This document shows, in pieces, positions 11,201 through 22,100 of a stretch of 64,000 nucleotides of DNA (position 1 is the stretch's first letter; every line of letters starts with the position of its first letter). The DNA is taken from contig NC_087064.1 in assembly GCF_963678635.1 (NCBI RefSeq), positions 11,888,819 to 11,952,818 on the forward strand. The letters are read 5' to 3'. Made by a program: the position numbers and the translations under genes. Below the pieces are notes generated by a model, which ran no database searches, was not told the DNA's origin, and saw only the letters and a program-made list of their open reading frames with translations. The stretch is from Symsagittifera roscoffensis (lineage: Eukaryota; Xenacoelomorpha; Acoela; Convolutidae).

Positions 11201-14200
11201 GCACAATTTGAGGGTCTAACCAGTAGATATTTTAATTTCGGGATTAGTTTGATGCCCTGAACTGAGCTAATTTGCACCTGGGATCACGATCGAGCCTATT
11301 TTGCTAATTCTTTTTGGGATAAAATGAATTGAGAATACACTGACCAGGTGATTATCATCGTAGTAGCTGTTCCAGTGTACGTGTATAGTTCTTAATTTTT
11401 TGGCAGCTTCAACTTTTTTTGTAAATATTATTGACCTCCAAGCTGAAAGTATTTTTAAAAACGGATGGCCAATTAAAAATGGTTCATTAATAAATCGATG
11501 GGTCTTAGAAAGCGCAATCGGGTTGCATTGCTGTTTTGACAGTTCAAACGCAATTCTGAAATTTGGTATCAATTTCAACACCATTTCATTGTCTCGATGT
11601 CAGAATCGTTTCGGAAATTTTATAAAGTTGTCCAACAAATTTGTTAAAAACCATTAAAAAAAAGGCTTTTCTTGTTCCCTTTGTGGCCTAAATGTGCTGC
11701 ACTTTGTAAAAAAGGAGTAATCGTGGACAGAATATTTTCGGATACGTGCACTACAAAACTCTACCTCAAAATAATTAACTTGAAACCGTTTTGAGCGGTG
11801 GAGAAAAAGTAAAGACTTGATATGTTCTATTGCTTGTTTTTTCTTAACGCTGATCACAGATAGTTTGACAAATTACTGAAAACTGCTAATCAGAATATCG
11901 TTGGTAAAGTGTTATTTTTGATTTCAGATCAAGTGTGAGACTTGTGAATTGATCTTCTGTGAGCCGTGTGTGCTACCCTGTGAATCATCGGGGGGAGGAG
12001 TCTCCTCGCCAGCTGCAGTGCCCTCTTTGTCATGTCTCTCCTGCTTCGTGTTCAGGGGACCAGTGCTACTAAGGCAAGTCAGTTGAATGTAAAATAGAAC
12101 CAGAACACCTTGTAGCCCAGAGACTTCCATCGACAATGGTAGTTTTTTTAATGTTACACTTTCGAAAACTTTCAAAGGAAAATTGCGTAATTGGTAATTG
12201 CGTAATATGACTTAAAAAGGCTTGTTCTTGATAGGAGTCAGCTGGTGCGTCTGCGTGTGCGTGACCTGATGCGTCAGCTGAGAGCGAAGGGAGTGAGTGA
12301 CACTCGCGGCTGTCTGACCAAGGCTGAGTTGGTAAATCTGCTGGCCAATGTGCCCCAAGTCACCCTCCTCATGGATGACGTCATGGAGGAGTCCCAATCT
12401 ACTTCCCACGCCAACAACAACACCAACTCCAATCAGGTGCTCTTGCTTTTTGAAAATTGGAATATGATGAAGCTTTTTTGTATTGGTCCTTAAAAGTTAT
12501 TAAACATTAAGGCCATGCTTATGAAATTCCAAACATATGCTGTTGTAATTCAAAACTAGCCAGGAAATGAAACAAAGAAAGATTTATCATCGTATATGTT
12601 ATATGAAAAGCAATTTTTGCAAGCCGTGTGAAGCAATCACAACAACTTGAAGCGCTAAATCGCTTGCTTAAAACATCTTAACGAACCGATTCAAGCTTTC
12701 GATTTCAAAATTTTAGTGCCTAATTTGAGCGCTTGAACACCGTTTTTTAGAGTGCATCCAGCTTTCGGAAACCACTTGAAAAATACCGAAGTTGGCATGC
12801 CTAAATTGCATGCTTGAAACATTTTTTTGCCTAAATTGCATGAATCAAATCAAGCCTTCAATATCAATGCTTAAAGATTGCGCCATCGAAATTTAGCGCT
12901 TCAAGAAGCGATTTAGCGCTTCACAAAAGACGAATTAGTTTTCACGAATTAATTTTGTTTCAAGCCGTCAAAATAATTTGATATCTTTTTAATTATGAAG
13001 TTTATGAATATTTGAGCATGCATAGTTGGTATATTTCAGTTCACTTCCAATGGTGATGCACAACATAATGGAAGCACCAACGGAGGTGCAGGCAACCGAA
13101 ATAACAACAACAACAATAGCAATTATAATCAAGGAGACAGCTCGTCTTCATCCAGAACCAACCACTCACAGCAACATTATCAATGCGACAGTGGCTCATC
13201 TTCAGTGCCTAATGTAAGTACTCTCGGGACGATGACTCGTTACTCGTGGGCGAATAACAATTGTAAGCCAGTAAAAATAGTTATTGAATAGTACATAACA
13301 GGCGAATCTAGGGTTTTCTAGAGAGGAGTGGGAGGGTGGTTTTCAAAAAAATAATAAAATTGTGTCACAATTTTTTTAGGTCGGCCAAATTGATTTTCCG
13401 AGGCTTCCTAAAACACTGTTTTGTCGGAAACAACTGTGCCTCCGGCTTATTTTGAGCTTTTTTGGAGGGTTTCAGCCATTGAGTTGCCTTTTTTAACGCC
13501 CGTTCGCACATCAAAGTTCGTTAACATGGCACCAAGGGCACCTTTTAAAAAAGTTGGTGGGCAAAAAAGAATGTAAAATAAAACTAAAGGGGTCCCCTTT
13601 GTGAGTTGAGGGGGTCGAATCCCTGGTAAATAACAGTAAGTGGGGCGGCCGTGGTCGAGTGGGTGAGAAGGGCTGCCTTTAACTCGAGGGTATTGGGTTA
13701 GGTTCCCACTTCGGTCACAGTCGGAGGGTTTCCTTCGTCAATCGCCTCATTAAGGCCGGAACACTTGCCGTGAGATCTGTTACGGCGATATCGATAACTC
13801 CATTTCTCCCATAGAAATAAGGTCCCCAGACAGTTACGTGCCAGGGGTCGCGGTAAAATACTTTAAAAAAACTTTGAGGGTCGAACGGCATGTATTTTGG
13901 TCGTTTTGCATTTGCATTTTACGGTATCAAAGAAGAGATGATCCGCTTTAATTGCTTTGGCTTCAGGGCTCAGCTGACGATAGCGGAAAGCCTTCAAGTC
14001 AGCCAAAAGAGCGCAAACAGTTAAGCTCAATCAACAACGAAGAGGATATAGACAAATTACATGTGCGTGAGCTTAAGGAGATCCTGGTGAACAATTTTGT
14101 GGTCATACGAGGTCTGTGTGAAAAAGACGAGTTAGTTCAGAAGACGAAGATGTTGTGGCGACAGGAGATAGGACAGAGACGAGCAGCTGCAGCCATGAAG

Positions 14201-14518
14201 GCTAAATTTAATGACCACGAGCCGAATATATCCGAGGTGGGCAATTATCTCGACTTAATTTAATCGCATCTTAATTAGTCTGATCCTTTCCAAAGGCCAT
14301 AAGTGTTTTAGCTTAATGGCTTTTTGTTGATAAAAATTGGAAATTGTTTCTTGTTTTTTTAGGACGATACGTGTAAAATCTGCATGGATGCGCCAATCAA
14401 TTGTGTGCTGCTGGAGTGTGGTCACATGGTGTCCTGTGTCACCTGTGGAAAACAACTAGCCGAATGCCCAATTTGCCGACAATATGTCGTCAGAGCAGTG
14501 CACACCTTCAGAACATGA
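2206..14518 (+). CDS. RNF34: RNF34/RFFL-type E3 ubiquitin-protein ligase (FYVE-like, SAP-like, RING)
   Basis: Seven exons: 2206-2318, 5685-5865, 11928-12073, 12235-12436, 13040-13213, 13967-14236 and 14363-14518; phases join throughout to a protein of about 413 residues (human RNF34 is about 370). Order: N-terminal MGSGASRSP, a candidate N-myristoylation signal (Gly2, Ser6); a FYVE-like finger with four CxxC pairs (residues 85-88, 101-104, 109-112, 134-137); a SAP-like segment (about 151-186, [13 protein letters not shown]); an Asn/Ser-rich linker forming its own exon (215-272); a second SAP-like segment (about 299-335, [12 protein letters not shown]); and a C3HC4 RING (366-400) ending CPICRQ. 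Family members attach ubiquitin to targets including caspases and p53 and act at endosomes or plasma membrane. Intron 3 has a GC donor. Exon 2 could instead begin at 5658 (nine extra residues, same phase). It could equally be called RFFL; invertebrates often have one co-ortholog. Confidence 0.93.
2396..3426. repeat. Tandem 1031-bp duplication, copy 1 (RNF34 intron 1)
   Basis: This block recurs 1044 bp downstream (3440-4470); a 13-bp spacer lies between the copies. No mismatch was seen on reading through the pair, and open frames on both strands are the same in each copy. The block belongs to a dispersed repeat family: a diverged version lies at 24560-25350 in the nucleobindin gene. It ends with the GCGAAGC...GCTTTGC hairpin module (3374-3391). 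Confidence 0.93.
3440..4470. repeat. Tandem 1031-bp duplication, copy 2 (RNF34 intron 1)
   Basis: Second copy of the block at 2396-3426. Similarity starts abruptly at CTTCTCACAAATT and stops abruptly after GGTGGTCAAAG, so both edges are sharp. Lack of divergence means either a very recent event or an assembly join of two haplotype copies. Confidence 0.93.
4471..5684. other. Remainder of RNF34 intron 1
   Basis: AT-rich intron sequence. The part at 4634-5100 resembles the dispersed repeat seen in the tandem duplication (shared phrases around 4675-4870) but is more diverged. A tRNA B-box-like GAGTTCGAATCT at about 5281-5292 has no convincing A box. No coding signal was recognised before exon 2. 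Confidence 0.5.
6020..6400. repeat. Dispersed repeat family A, copy in RNF34 intron 2
   Basis: This block holds two phrases that recur through the window: a segment around TATATAGGTCTTG followed by a T-run and CAG, then TTTGTTCACGCTCAAATTTGA; and a segment around AAAGCCCTTTCAGTCGTGATTTGAA with GTCGAGAAAAACCGG. Matching phrases occur near 15130-15240, 20000-20600, 23090-23150, 24470-24500 and 25380-25760. No coding capacity or terminal repeats were found, so the class is unknown. Confidence 0.6.
7395..7740. repeat. Dispersed repeat family D, copy 1
   Basis: Collinear with 38595-38900: both contain CAAATATTGGTGCC-like or ACATATTGGCTCC-like text, then a GAATAGTAATAA/GAATAGTGATAA phrase, then AAAAAAGCTATTTGTTTCAAACAACA-like text, then an ATATCTTGCAATTTTTT-like phrase. 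Its first 120 bp also resemble the 5' part of repeat family B (20975-21350). Element class unknown. Confidence 0.55.
8036..8162. repeat. Low-complexity pyrimidine tract (TTTTCTAT-like)
   Basis: A run almost entirely of C and T with A only in TAT steps, built from irregular repeats of TTTTTTCTATC. It lies immediately upstream of the tandem array at 8166-8860. The hydrophobic open frame across it is a by-product of composition. Confidence 0.8.
8166..8860. repeat. Tandem array of ~160-bp units in RNF34 intron 2
   Basis: Five diverged units can be anchored on CCCTGTAGTTGGGGGCTGTC and its variants at about 8166, 8263, 8436, 8600 and 8758. Each is followed by AGGGTACTCTCAGG-like text and then TTGCGAATCTTGCCTCCAAA-like text. 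Spacing is about 97, 173, 164 and 158 bp. A stray partial unit may occur near 16875. Confidence 0.8.
8861..11927. other. Remainder of RNF34 intron 2
   Basis: No coding exon was recognised in this 3 kb. It holds a 5' fragment of repeat family B (about 8965-9160), a hairpin module (10870-10886), and tRNA B-box-like phrases near 10250 and 10555 without a full tRNA fold. A more GC-rich stretch at 10880-11250 has no open frame longer than 70 codons with recognisable features. Confidence 0.5.
12074..12234 (+). other. GC-AG intron of the RNF34-like gene
   Basis: A 161-bp intron with donor AAG|GCAAGT and acceptor GATAG|G. A GT donor cannot be substituted here: splicing at GC joins the end of the FYVE-like finger ([13 protein letters not shown]) in frame with [11 protein letters not shown], as family similarity demands. 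The remaining donor positions fit the strong consensus usual for GC-AG introns. Confidence 0.9.
13299..13625. mobile_element. Degenerate hAT-type MITE fragment, 3' end lost
   Basis: Begins CAGGCGAATCTAGGG, a decayed form of the family terminus, and follows the order of the 594-990 element (TCAAAAAA, GTCGGCCAAATTGATTTTCCGAGG, CACCAAGGGCACC, GGTCGAATCCCTG) but stops before the right inverted repeat. No target duplication remains. It lies in RNF34 intron 5, directly upstream of the tRNA-like element at 13641. Confidence 0.8.
13641..13860 (+). mobile_element. tRNA-derived SINE-like element
   Basis: The first ~75 bp resemble a tRNA: GCGGCCGTGGTCGAGTGGG gives an acceptor start and A-box-like region, then an anticodon-stem-like part with CCTTTAA, then GGTTCCCACTTCGGTCAC for the T arm and acceptor end. 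A GC-rich unrelated body of about 140 bp follows and ends near an A-rich stretch. This layout, a Pol III promoter head plus a body, is that of a SINE. Its head starts with the same GCGGCCGTGG as the tRNA-like module at 21172. It is not an intact tRNA gene. Confidence 0.6.
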
Positions 14519-15510
14519 CAGTCGATTGTGTATTTATTCTTCAATTGTTCGATGTTTGATGTCGTTTCTGATCCCAAATGAAAGTCAATGTTACATAATT
14601 GTAAAATTTTGATGTGTATAAACTCCTGTTCCAAAGTGATAGATATTGCTAGTATTGTTTTTAGAAATTCAACAGAATTACTTTGGAAATCATATTAATT
14701 CCTGGTGCTCTCTAGTAAAGTATTGGAGTTTTTAAACGTCAATGAAATTGATTGCAGCAAGTATATCAAATGAAGTATACCTTCCAATGATCTTTATTCT
14801 TTAGCCTTAGTTGTTTATTTCTTCGTATTTCCTTTTATTTTTCAGAAAATCAAAACGCAAAATTACAATCAACTTTTTTCATGAAATTTTGAAAATGCAT
14901 TTAGACGTGTCCCTTTTAGTTAGTTCAAGTGTTTAATGCCTGTTTTCTCAAGTTTTTCCAGAATGAGGTCATGTTTGTATTCATAGTGAAAATTGGGGAT
15001 AAGATCATCAATGTTAGTGTTCAATTGCGTACTGCGACAAAAGACAACTAGCATTAAAAGTCAACTAGCATTAAACTCGAATTACTAAAGTCGAAGTACA
15101 AAAAATCAGTTACCACAAATAATCGTTTGATGGTCGAGTGATATATTATGCGAAAACCCTTTCAAGCGTGATTTGAACGGCGTAAAAATCTCCAAAATGC
15201 TTCTTCTGTGTCGAGAAAAACCGGTTAAATTGTTTGTTTCTGTCGATAAAAACCGGATCAAGTTTTCTTACATTGAGTCAAGTTTATCAAAAAGTGTCAG
15301 TCATCAAGTTGATTTTGCTTAATTCAATATTTTGCCGTTTTCTTGCATTCATTCATCCCTTTCCAATGTCTGTTGGCTATATTCAACTTTTTCATAAATC
15401 GATATAGAGCACACACTTTAATTATTTTTTAAACGCCCATTTGGATTTGGACAAACTACCAAACCATTGATCCTTTAATTGAATTAACCGAAATAATAAG
15501 GTAAGGAGTT
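14519..15510. other. Spacer downstream of the RNF34-like gene
   Basis: Probable 3' UTR, then AT-rich sequence. A piece of repeat family A lies at 15120-15240 (CGAGTGATATATTATG, CCTTTCAAGCGTGATTTGAA, GTCGAGAAAAACCGG). No canonical AATAAA was found close to the stop. Confidence 0.5.
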
Positions 15511-15514
15511 GAAA

Positions 15515-16460
15515 ACTCCGAACTGCCGGCTTTTAAAGAAATGAAGATAAATTGGAATGCTATGGAGTTCATGGCAACAGCTACAACTGGTTTAAAAGCA
15601 ATCTATCAGATACGCGACAGTTTGTACAAATAGACAATACGGTTTTCAATTGGCGCACAGCCAGTACTGGTGAGCGTCAAGGATCTGTACTTGTACCAAT
15701 ACTTTTTCTCATTTACGTAAATGATATGCATCATGCAGCTCCAAAGTCAAATGTCTTTCTATTCGCAGATGACCCAAACGTTGCATGCGATAGCATTATG
15801 TCTGAATGTTTTCAGTCGTATTTAGAAAGTTATCTAACTGGTTGAGGATTATTAAGTTGTCTTTAAATGCTGATAAAAACTACCTATATTAATTTCAACA
15901 AAAAACGTGCTTAAAACTTAATGTTGTTTTTGTTAATTTTGCGTATAGTCCTAAGATTTCATGTTGGTATCTAATTGTAACAGTAGATAAAAACATGTCA
16001 CTTTTTCATCATATTCTGAAAATTAAAATAAAACTGGGGCGGCATTGCGGTATTTTTTCGAAAATGCGACATTTTGTGCTAAAATCGGTTGTAACAAAAT
16101 TTTATTAGTCCAATTTCAAGCCAGAAATCCAATACGGTTTGCTGGTTCACGATGTTAAATTAAGTTTTCATGGTGCAACGAAATATTAAGCGCAGGAGCT
16201 GCGTCAAGAAAAGTTTGAAAGTATCACCCAATCATTCTTCGATAAAAAAAATTCTGCCCGTTTATAAACTCTTTGTATATGATTTGCTCAAATTTTGCTT
16301 GCGTTCATTTAACTTGAGAAATCGAAACTCTTTACCAATTTCTTTGTTTCGCTCTAAAGTTGTTTGCTCATATAACACAAGGAAGTCTGATGCCCAAACG
16401 TTTGTTCCTTGTATTTTTGCAAAAATGTATGAAATCCTGCTCCTTCGCAGATAGCGGGTC
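15515..16460 (+). pseudogene. Decayed non-LTR retrotransposon (LINE) reverse transcriptase fragment
   Basis: The open frame at 15552-15845 matches the middle of an APE-class LINE reverse transcriptase: YGVHGNSYNWFKS, QFVQIDNTVFNWRT, then a degraded form of the GVPQGSVLGP block (here GERQGSVLVP), then LFLIYVNDM and the catalytic FADD (15762-15773). After a stop, further diagnostic pieces continue in shifted frames (LNADK-, VDKNMSLFHHI-, and YNTRKSDAQTFVP-like near 16370-16410). The 5' half, the endonuclease and the element ends are missing. Best described as a CR1/L2/jockey-like relic; it is not a host gene. Confidence 0.85.
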
Positions 16461-17405
16461 AAAATTTTTGAATGTATTTTTTTGAGTGAAAACAAAGTTT
16501 ATCAGTTGATGCTGGTAAACTATCATTGCATGATGAAAATGTTTTCGCTCACTGACAGAACATTTATAGACTTCGTGAACATGATTTAATTCAAAAACTT
16601 TTTCTATAGAAAGTGAGTTAGGAGTAGATTTGCATCTGAAAATATATGAAAATATAATAGTGTTATCCGACAGCAGAAAACATGCAAATTTTCTACGCTT
16701 GATTTTTTTCAATTTTTACGCTTGCGAACATCAAGCGTTGTCAAATCGAAATTTAGACTTTTGTTTTGGGTTAACAACTAGTTTAACAAAATCAGTTGAA
16801 TCATTTATGATAGTAATGCAGTTGACACGCTCAATTTCATGACAAATCAATTTTAAGTGCTGGTTGGGCACTAGTTACTACAGGGTACTTTCAGGAGTAC
16901 TTATAACTTGTTGAAGTTTTTTAAAGTCAGTTTTTTTTCGATTCAACTGGTGTCCGCTCAAATTTTGTCGGCCTTGTTTCCGCTTCGTAATTTTGTTCAA
17001 ATGCTAATTGGACTTTCAAATGTCTTTCGTGGCATGTTTACTTAGAATTCCTGTTTGATAGAAACAGGTGCTATGAAAATGTATGAGGTTGGGTTTTTTA
17101 CTTTTTTTTTTGAGACGCTGGAAAATTTAATTACTTTGTTAGAAAAATTTTTCCTCGAAAACCCTTTTATCGATTTTCAAAAAAGTGCTATCCATAGAAT
17201 GGCAGCCTACATTTTAGTGTGCCTGCATGCTCCCTTGGTCTCTTTTGGCTGTACATCTTTTCCACAGCTTTCGAAAAAGCCGGTGGGGGAATATTAGGTC
17301 GATTTTTTTTGTTTAACCTACCAAATCTGACACTTTGATTTCGATGAATAGAACGGATTAAAAAAGCTCTCCTCCAGAAGTGACTACGACGAAATTTTTT
17401 ACACA
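16461..17405. other. Intergenic AT-rich sequence
   Basis: No gene was recognised. It includes a CAGGGTACTTTCAGGAGTACTT phrase near 16880 that recalls the 8.2-8.9 kb array, and a TTTTGTCGGCCTTGTTTCCGC phrase near 16962 that belongs to another dispersed family (also near 10640, 26112, 26280, 34311, 37562 and 54867). Confidence 0.5.
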
Positions 17406-17830
17406 TTAATTTATGGACCTCGGAATAGAATAGTGACCAATGTAATTTTTTTGACCGTTTTTTGAATCTTTTTTTGACTTTTCTCGAAAACTAAACTTCC
17501 AGACCTGAGGTTGTGGGTTCAATGAAAATAACGAATTGGGAGAAGCACCCCTGCTTTAGCGGCCACTCACAAGTTTTTTTTAAGAAAAAATTTATCGTCC
17601 CCGGAAAAGTCTTTTTTTTTCAATTTTTGAGCATTCAATCCAATGAACGGGATGTGGGAAGCTCCTTTACACGCGACTACGCCTAAATGATTTTTCAAAC
17701 AATAACTTATTGCCCTCGGAAAAGTCGAAGATTTTTTGACAGTATTTGAAATTTCTTCGAATTTTCACGAAAACTACCCTGCCAAACTTGGGTTATTTTT
17801 TAATTTTCTATGTAAGAAAAATGTTTTGTC
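17406..17830. repeat. Short array of a ~120-180-bp repeat
   Basis: Three diverged units share a phrase like TTATNGNCCTCGGAAAAGTC (about 17410, 17590 and 17710) and a phrase like TTCTCGAAAACTACCCTGCCA (about 17477 and 17755). The second phrase is the core of the larger array at 41690-42450, so these are two loci of one satellite-like family. Confidence 0.6.
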
Positions 17831-19192
17831 TGTGGGGAAAATCCAAAATATCAACAATTTTCACTATTTTCCTAATTAAGCATCCTATCACTATTTTCCT
17901 AATGATTATTTTTCTTTATTTTTGTGATTAATAATATTTATGTATCTCTCGTTTGCTAGAAAATGATGGGTGCTTAAGTGTTGTGTGCTCCCATATGCAA
18001 TCAACTGGGTTTTTCTCGTACGATGCACGAAGAAAAAAGGAAAATGATGTTTTAGATGTTTTTTTTTGCATTTAAATGCTTTTTACTGTTAATATTTGCT
18101 TAAACTATCCAGAGTAGACGATATATAGGCATGGAATATGCATTTTTTGTGTCCCCTCCACTGTCAAACTAAAAATTTTTTTGTTCCAATCGTGTAAGAT
18201 TTGATTTTATTTGGAGATAACTAATTGTGTAAAGATTTTTTCTTATACTTTAAAAGAAAGTGACACAATATTCGTGCTTCTGGTGTTTTTGCTCAGAATT
18301 TACAACTAGCGATTTTCCCGCAATCTTTTATAGCATCTGAAAGCTATTATTGTCCTGTGCTCAGTTTTAAAAAGATATTTAACTTGAGATAGTTTTTCGC
18401 AAAGTTATGAGGGTTTGAAAATTGCAAGTCTGGTCTTTTTTGGTCAATTGAAGCGCAATACATTTCGTGCTATTGACGCGTAAGCGGCTATTTAATCCGG
18501 CTCAGAAATTGTTTGAAATTGAGTTGAGACATGCTGCTTGTTTTAATTAATACATTACTTATCTATTGATTAAGTTTAATCATCAAAATGGTTGTTTTGT
18601 CAAAAAAAAAACGGTCCACAATAAAATGCTCCAGAAAGCGCTTTAAGTTTATATATTTTACTCTCCCTGAATTGATTGACACCTATCTAGTTGTCTGTTA
18701 GCTATTTTTTAGACTCAGAATTTGTTCTATAATCTGAAGTTAAAAGATAATATTAGACTGATGCTGCTTTAAAGATTTGTACGCTCATTCGATATTCGAC
18801 GTAACCGATGACACGTATCAAACTATGATGATTTTCTATGACAGAATGCTCGATTTAGATTCGAGATGTCTTGAGAAATGTAGACAAATGTTGAGCGTGT
18901 TCTATTTGCTCAAACTTTGCTGCGAATACCGCAGTGATTGTTGATGCTTAATTTCTTAACCCCATCCCTCCATTAAAAAACGTCAAAAAATTCAGAAAAA
19001 ACTGGTCTGTGCAACTACAGCAATTAGCTATTCTTTTTCTGAGATTATTTTTTATTTAAATTGCACCTTCTTTTTTGTTTGCTCTTATTATAGATTATTT
19101 GGTTTGTTTTCCACACAATACGCGCTGTTCTCCCTCTTACTTGGCCGCAAAGAGCAATAGGAAGTTCCGAACAGTCATCTACGGACTCCATC
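17831..19192. other. Intergenic sequence upstream of nucleobindin
   Basis: AT-rich, with no coding exon recognised. The last ~100 bp before the nucleobindin ATG are GC-richer (CGCTGTTCTCCCTC onward) and probably represent its 5' UTR; transcription start and promoter elements cannot be placed. Confidence 0.5.
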
Positions 19193-22100
19193 ATGGCGTC
19201 ATCTTTCCTTTCGGCAGTATTTATTTGGTGCTCGGTTGTGTTTCTGGTTTTTGTTGACCCTGTGGGTTCGAGAGGGGTGCCCAAGATGCATCCGGATAAC
19301 CCGAACATCAGACACGTGCCAAAGGGGCCACCTCCTCCACATCCAGGTACGCATGTCCAATCAATAATATGGTGCGAGTTATGAACTGATTTTGATTTTA
19401 TGCTATGCGATTCGGTCTAAAAAGTCGTCGTAGAAAAATTGCCAACATTTTTTAATTTCAATTTACAGCTTTTGGCGTTGAAAACAAGCTCGTCAATTAG
19501 GTTTCGTGTTTCTTAAGTCGGGTATTTTTTGTACAGGTAGATTAGACAAGAATCCTCCTCCGAGAGAGAAGCATCTAGAGCCCGAATCAGGAGACACTCT
19601 TCCGGACTCTATTGCCGAGCTGTCGTACGAGAAGTACCTGCGGGAGGTCACCCGAATATTGGAATCGGACCCCGAGTTCAAGAAGCGTATGCAAAATGCG
19701 ACGAGAGAGGAAGTCATCACGGGAAAACTGGCCAGAGATCTCCAGTTCACATCACACCATGTCAGGTAATCGTATAATATTTTCAATTGATAACATTTTT
19801 GAGACAATTTTATTATTGCTGTAACTTCTCGGAAGTGAAAAAACCTGTAACTTATCATGATAAATTACCGTTCACTACTGTTGAACGATGTTTTTTTTAG
19901 AATAGAAGGATTTCAAATTTTTGTTGTATTTACACAAGCAGCGACTGTATTCTAAGATTCGCTCATTAATTTCTTCCCTTAGTCGGAACTTTCTGTGTTC
20001 GTTCTCTTTGTGCAGAGAATTGTTCCGACCTATGCAAATGGGGAGGAACTTTGTCTTCCGTTGTGTTTTTTGATTTTTTAAACGCAAAATCAGGTGCCAG
20101 AAATAATCATCGGAACAGAAAATATTTGAAAATGGAAATGTAAAAAATGCTGTTTTTCCCCCTGAATTAATTTGTATGTCTACAGGTTTTGGAGAAATCA
20201 GTTTTTTCTCGAAACTGAAGATAACCTCGAAAAGCTAAATATATATTTCTGTTGATTTTACTAGTTTTCTGTAAAATATTTTTGTTAAAAGGTCTATTTT
20301 TAATAGAAAATGTTTCAGGAGATTAAAATTTCAAGGGTTATTTTACAAAACTTATATGTAATGACCGAAGAGTGAAAATTTGGATGTCCTTTGTACTTGG
20401 GTGTTTCAGATACTTTTGTTTTCCACACAAAATCGGGTACTACAACTATTTATCAGACTGGGCTTAGTGATATATCATATTAAAGCCATGCAGTCGTGAT
20501 TGGAGCGACATTGGAAAAAATTTCAAAAATTAGTTCCATTTTCGAGGAAAATCGATTTCACTGTTTTTATTGTAAGCCTAAATTCGACTAAATAAAGCGA
20601 GCAAGCAGGATTTTGATAAGAATACGCATTCATGCAACTCGTAAAAATTTAGTTTCTATTCAGAATCGAAAAAATTTGAATGATTTTTGTGGTGTAATTT
20701 GTTTAATTTGAGAATAGAGCGATCGAGTATAGTTCGTTACATGAAAAGTCGGCTTGTTTTCATTTTGTCTACTCATTTTTTGAAGACAATTTTTGTCGTT
20801 TATGTCTAATTCACTAATTCTCTACGCGTTTATATTGTTTTCTTGTCAGAAAACGCACTAAAGATGACAGTATTTGTCGTTTTCAATTGTCGATGAACGT
20901 AGTTCAGACTCTTATATATAGGTCGCGATAATTTTTTTTCAGGAAAGTTTGTTCACTCAAGTTTACTGCTTCACTGTTTACACTAGCTGCGTTGCGAGCA
21001 GCGTAGTGTTTTAGTACGAACCTTTTTTTTTCTTCCTAACTCGCAAAAGAAAGTGTTTTTTGAAAGTGTTCACTTATTTGGTGGCACTTTTGCTATAATA
21101 ACGACCTGTAGCATTGAAAATTTATTAGCAACTGGCATGTTTTATTTGTGACTAGTATTGTGATTTGTTAAGCGGCCGTGGCTGAAGGGTAAATGCGTGA
21201 GACTCATAATCTCTAGGTCGCAGGATCGAATACAAGACGTAGCCAGTTTTTTTTTGAATAATTCGATGCTTTTTTCTATGTTTCTTTTCTCTTTTTATAG
21301 AGCTGTTTTTTGTCGTATTCTCGCTAGTGTTTGCGAAGCGCAGCTTAGCCTTTGTTGATTTTTTATTTCTTAAGTTCAGTTCATTTCCTTTTTTAAAAGG
21401 AACGCAAACTCCCTTCTGGAACAGCAAAAGTATAAAGGGCACGAAAAACGTGATCGAACTCTAATTTCGAAAGTAGAATTTTGTTTCAGATTTCCCAGCC
21501 AAATAAAAAGATTACCTGCCAATCCAGTTTTTTCAAATTTGGTTAATTTTATCAAAAAAATTTCAATCATAAATTGTTCTAGGAATTCAAAGAGCTTTAA
21601 GGCCATGTATTTTTTTTCTGGAAACTCGAAAGTTGAGATTTTTTTAAAAAGAAGTCACTATTATTTTTTGTTTATTTGCGTTCATTGACGTAGTGAATGT
21701 TCCCAAATAGGTCTTAGTGAATATTTTTGTTTTTTTTTCAAGAAAAAGTCTTGAAGTTTGTTCACGCTAAAATTTGATTTTCAGCAGTCTGACTTTTGAT
21801 TTCTTTTAAGTTCACTTCATTTCCTTTGTTGAAAGGAAGGCAAATTCCACTATCGAATAGCAAAAATTAAAAGTTCCTGAAAAATGTGATTGTCTTGTGG
21901 TTTCGACATTGGTTTTTAATATTTTGATTCCTAAGGAATAAAAATTTTTACCTACTGATCCATTTTTATCAAAAACCATATAAAAGAGCTTTAAAAACTT
22001 ATATATTTGTACATACTATTTACTTGCTTTCATGACTTTTTTCCAACTATCTGTTGGCTATATTTTATTTTATTTCATATACCAAAATTATTGGTTGTCT

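Noticed and set aside
15552-15845. Host gene on the + strand
   Set aside because: Clear LINE reverse-transcriptase blocks (FADD, QGSVL) with stops directly after; it is a retroelement relic.
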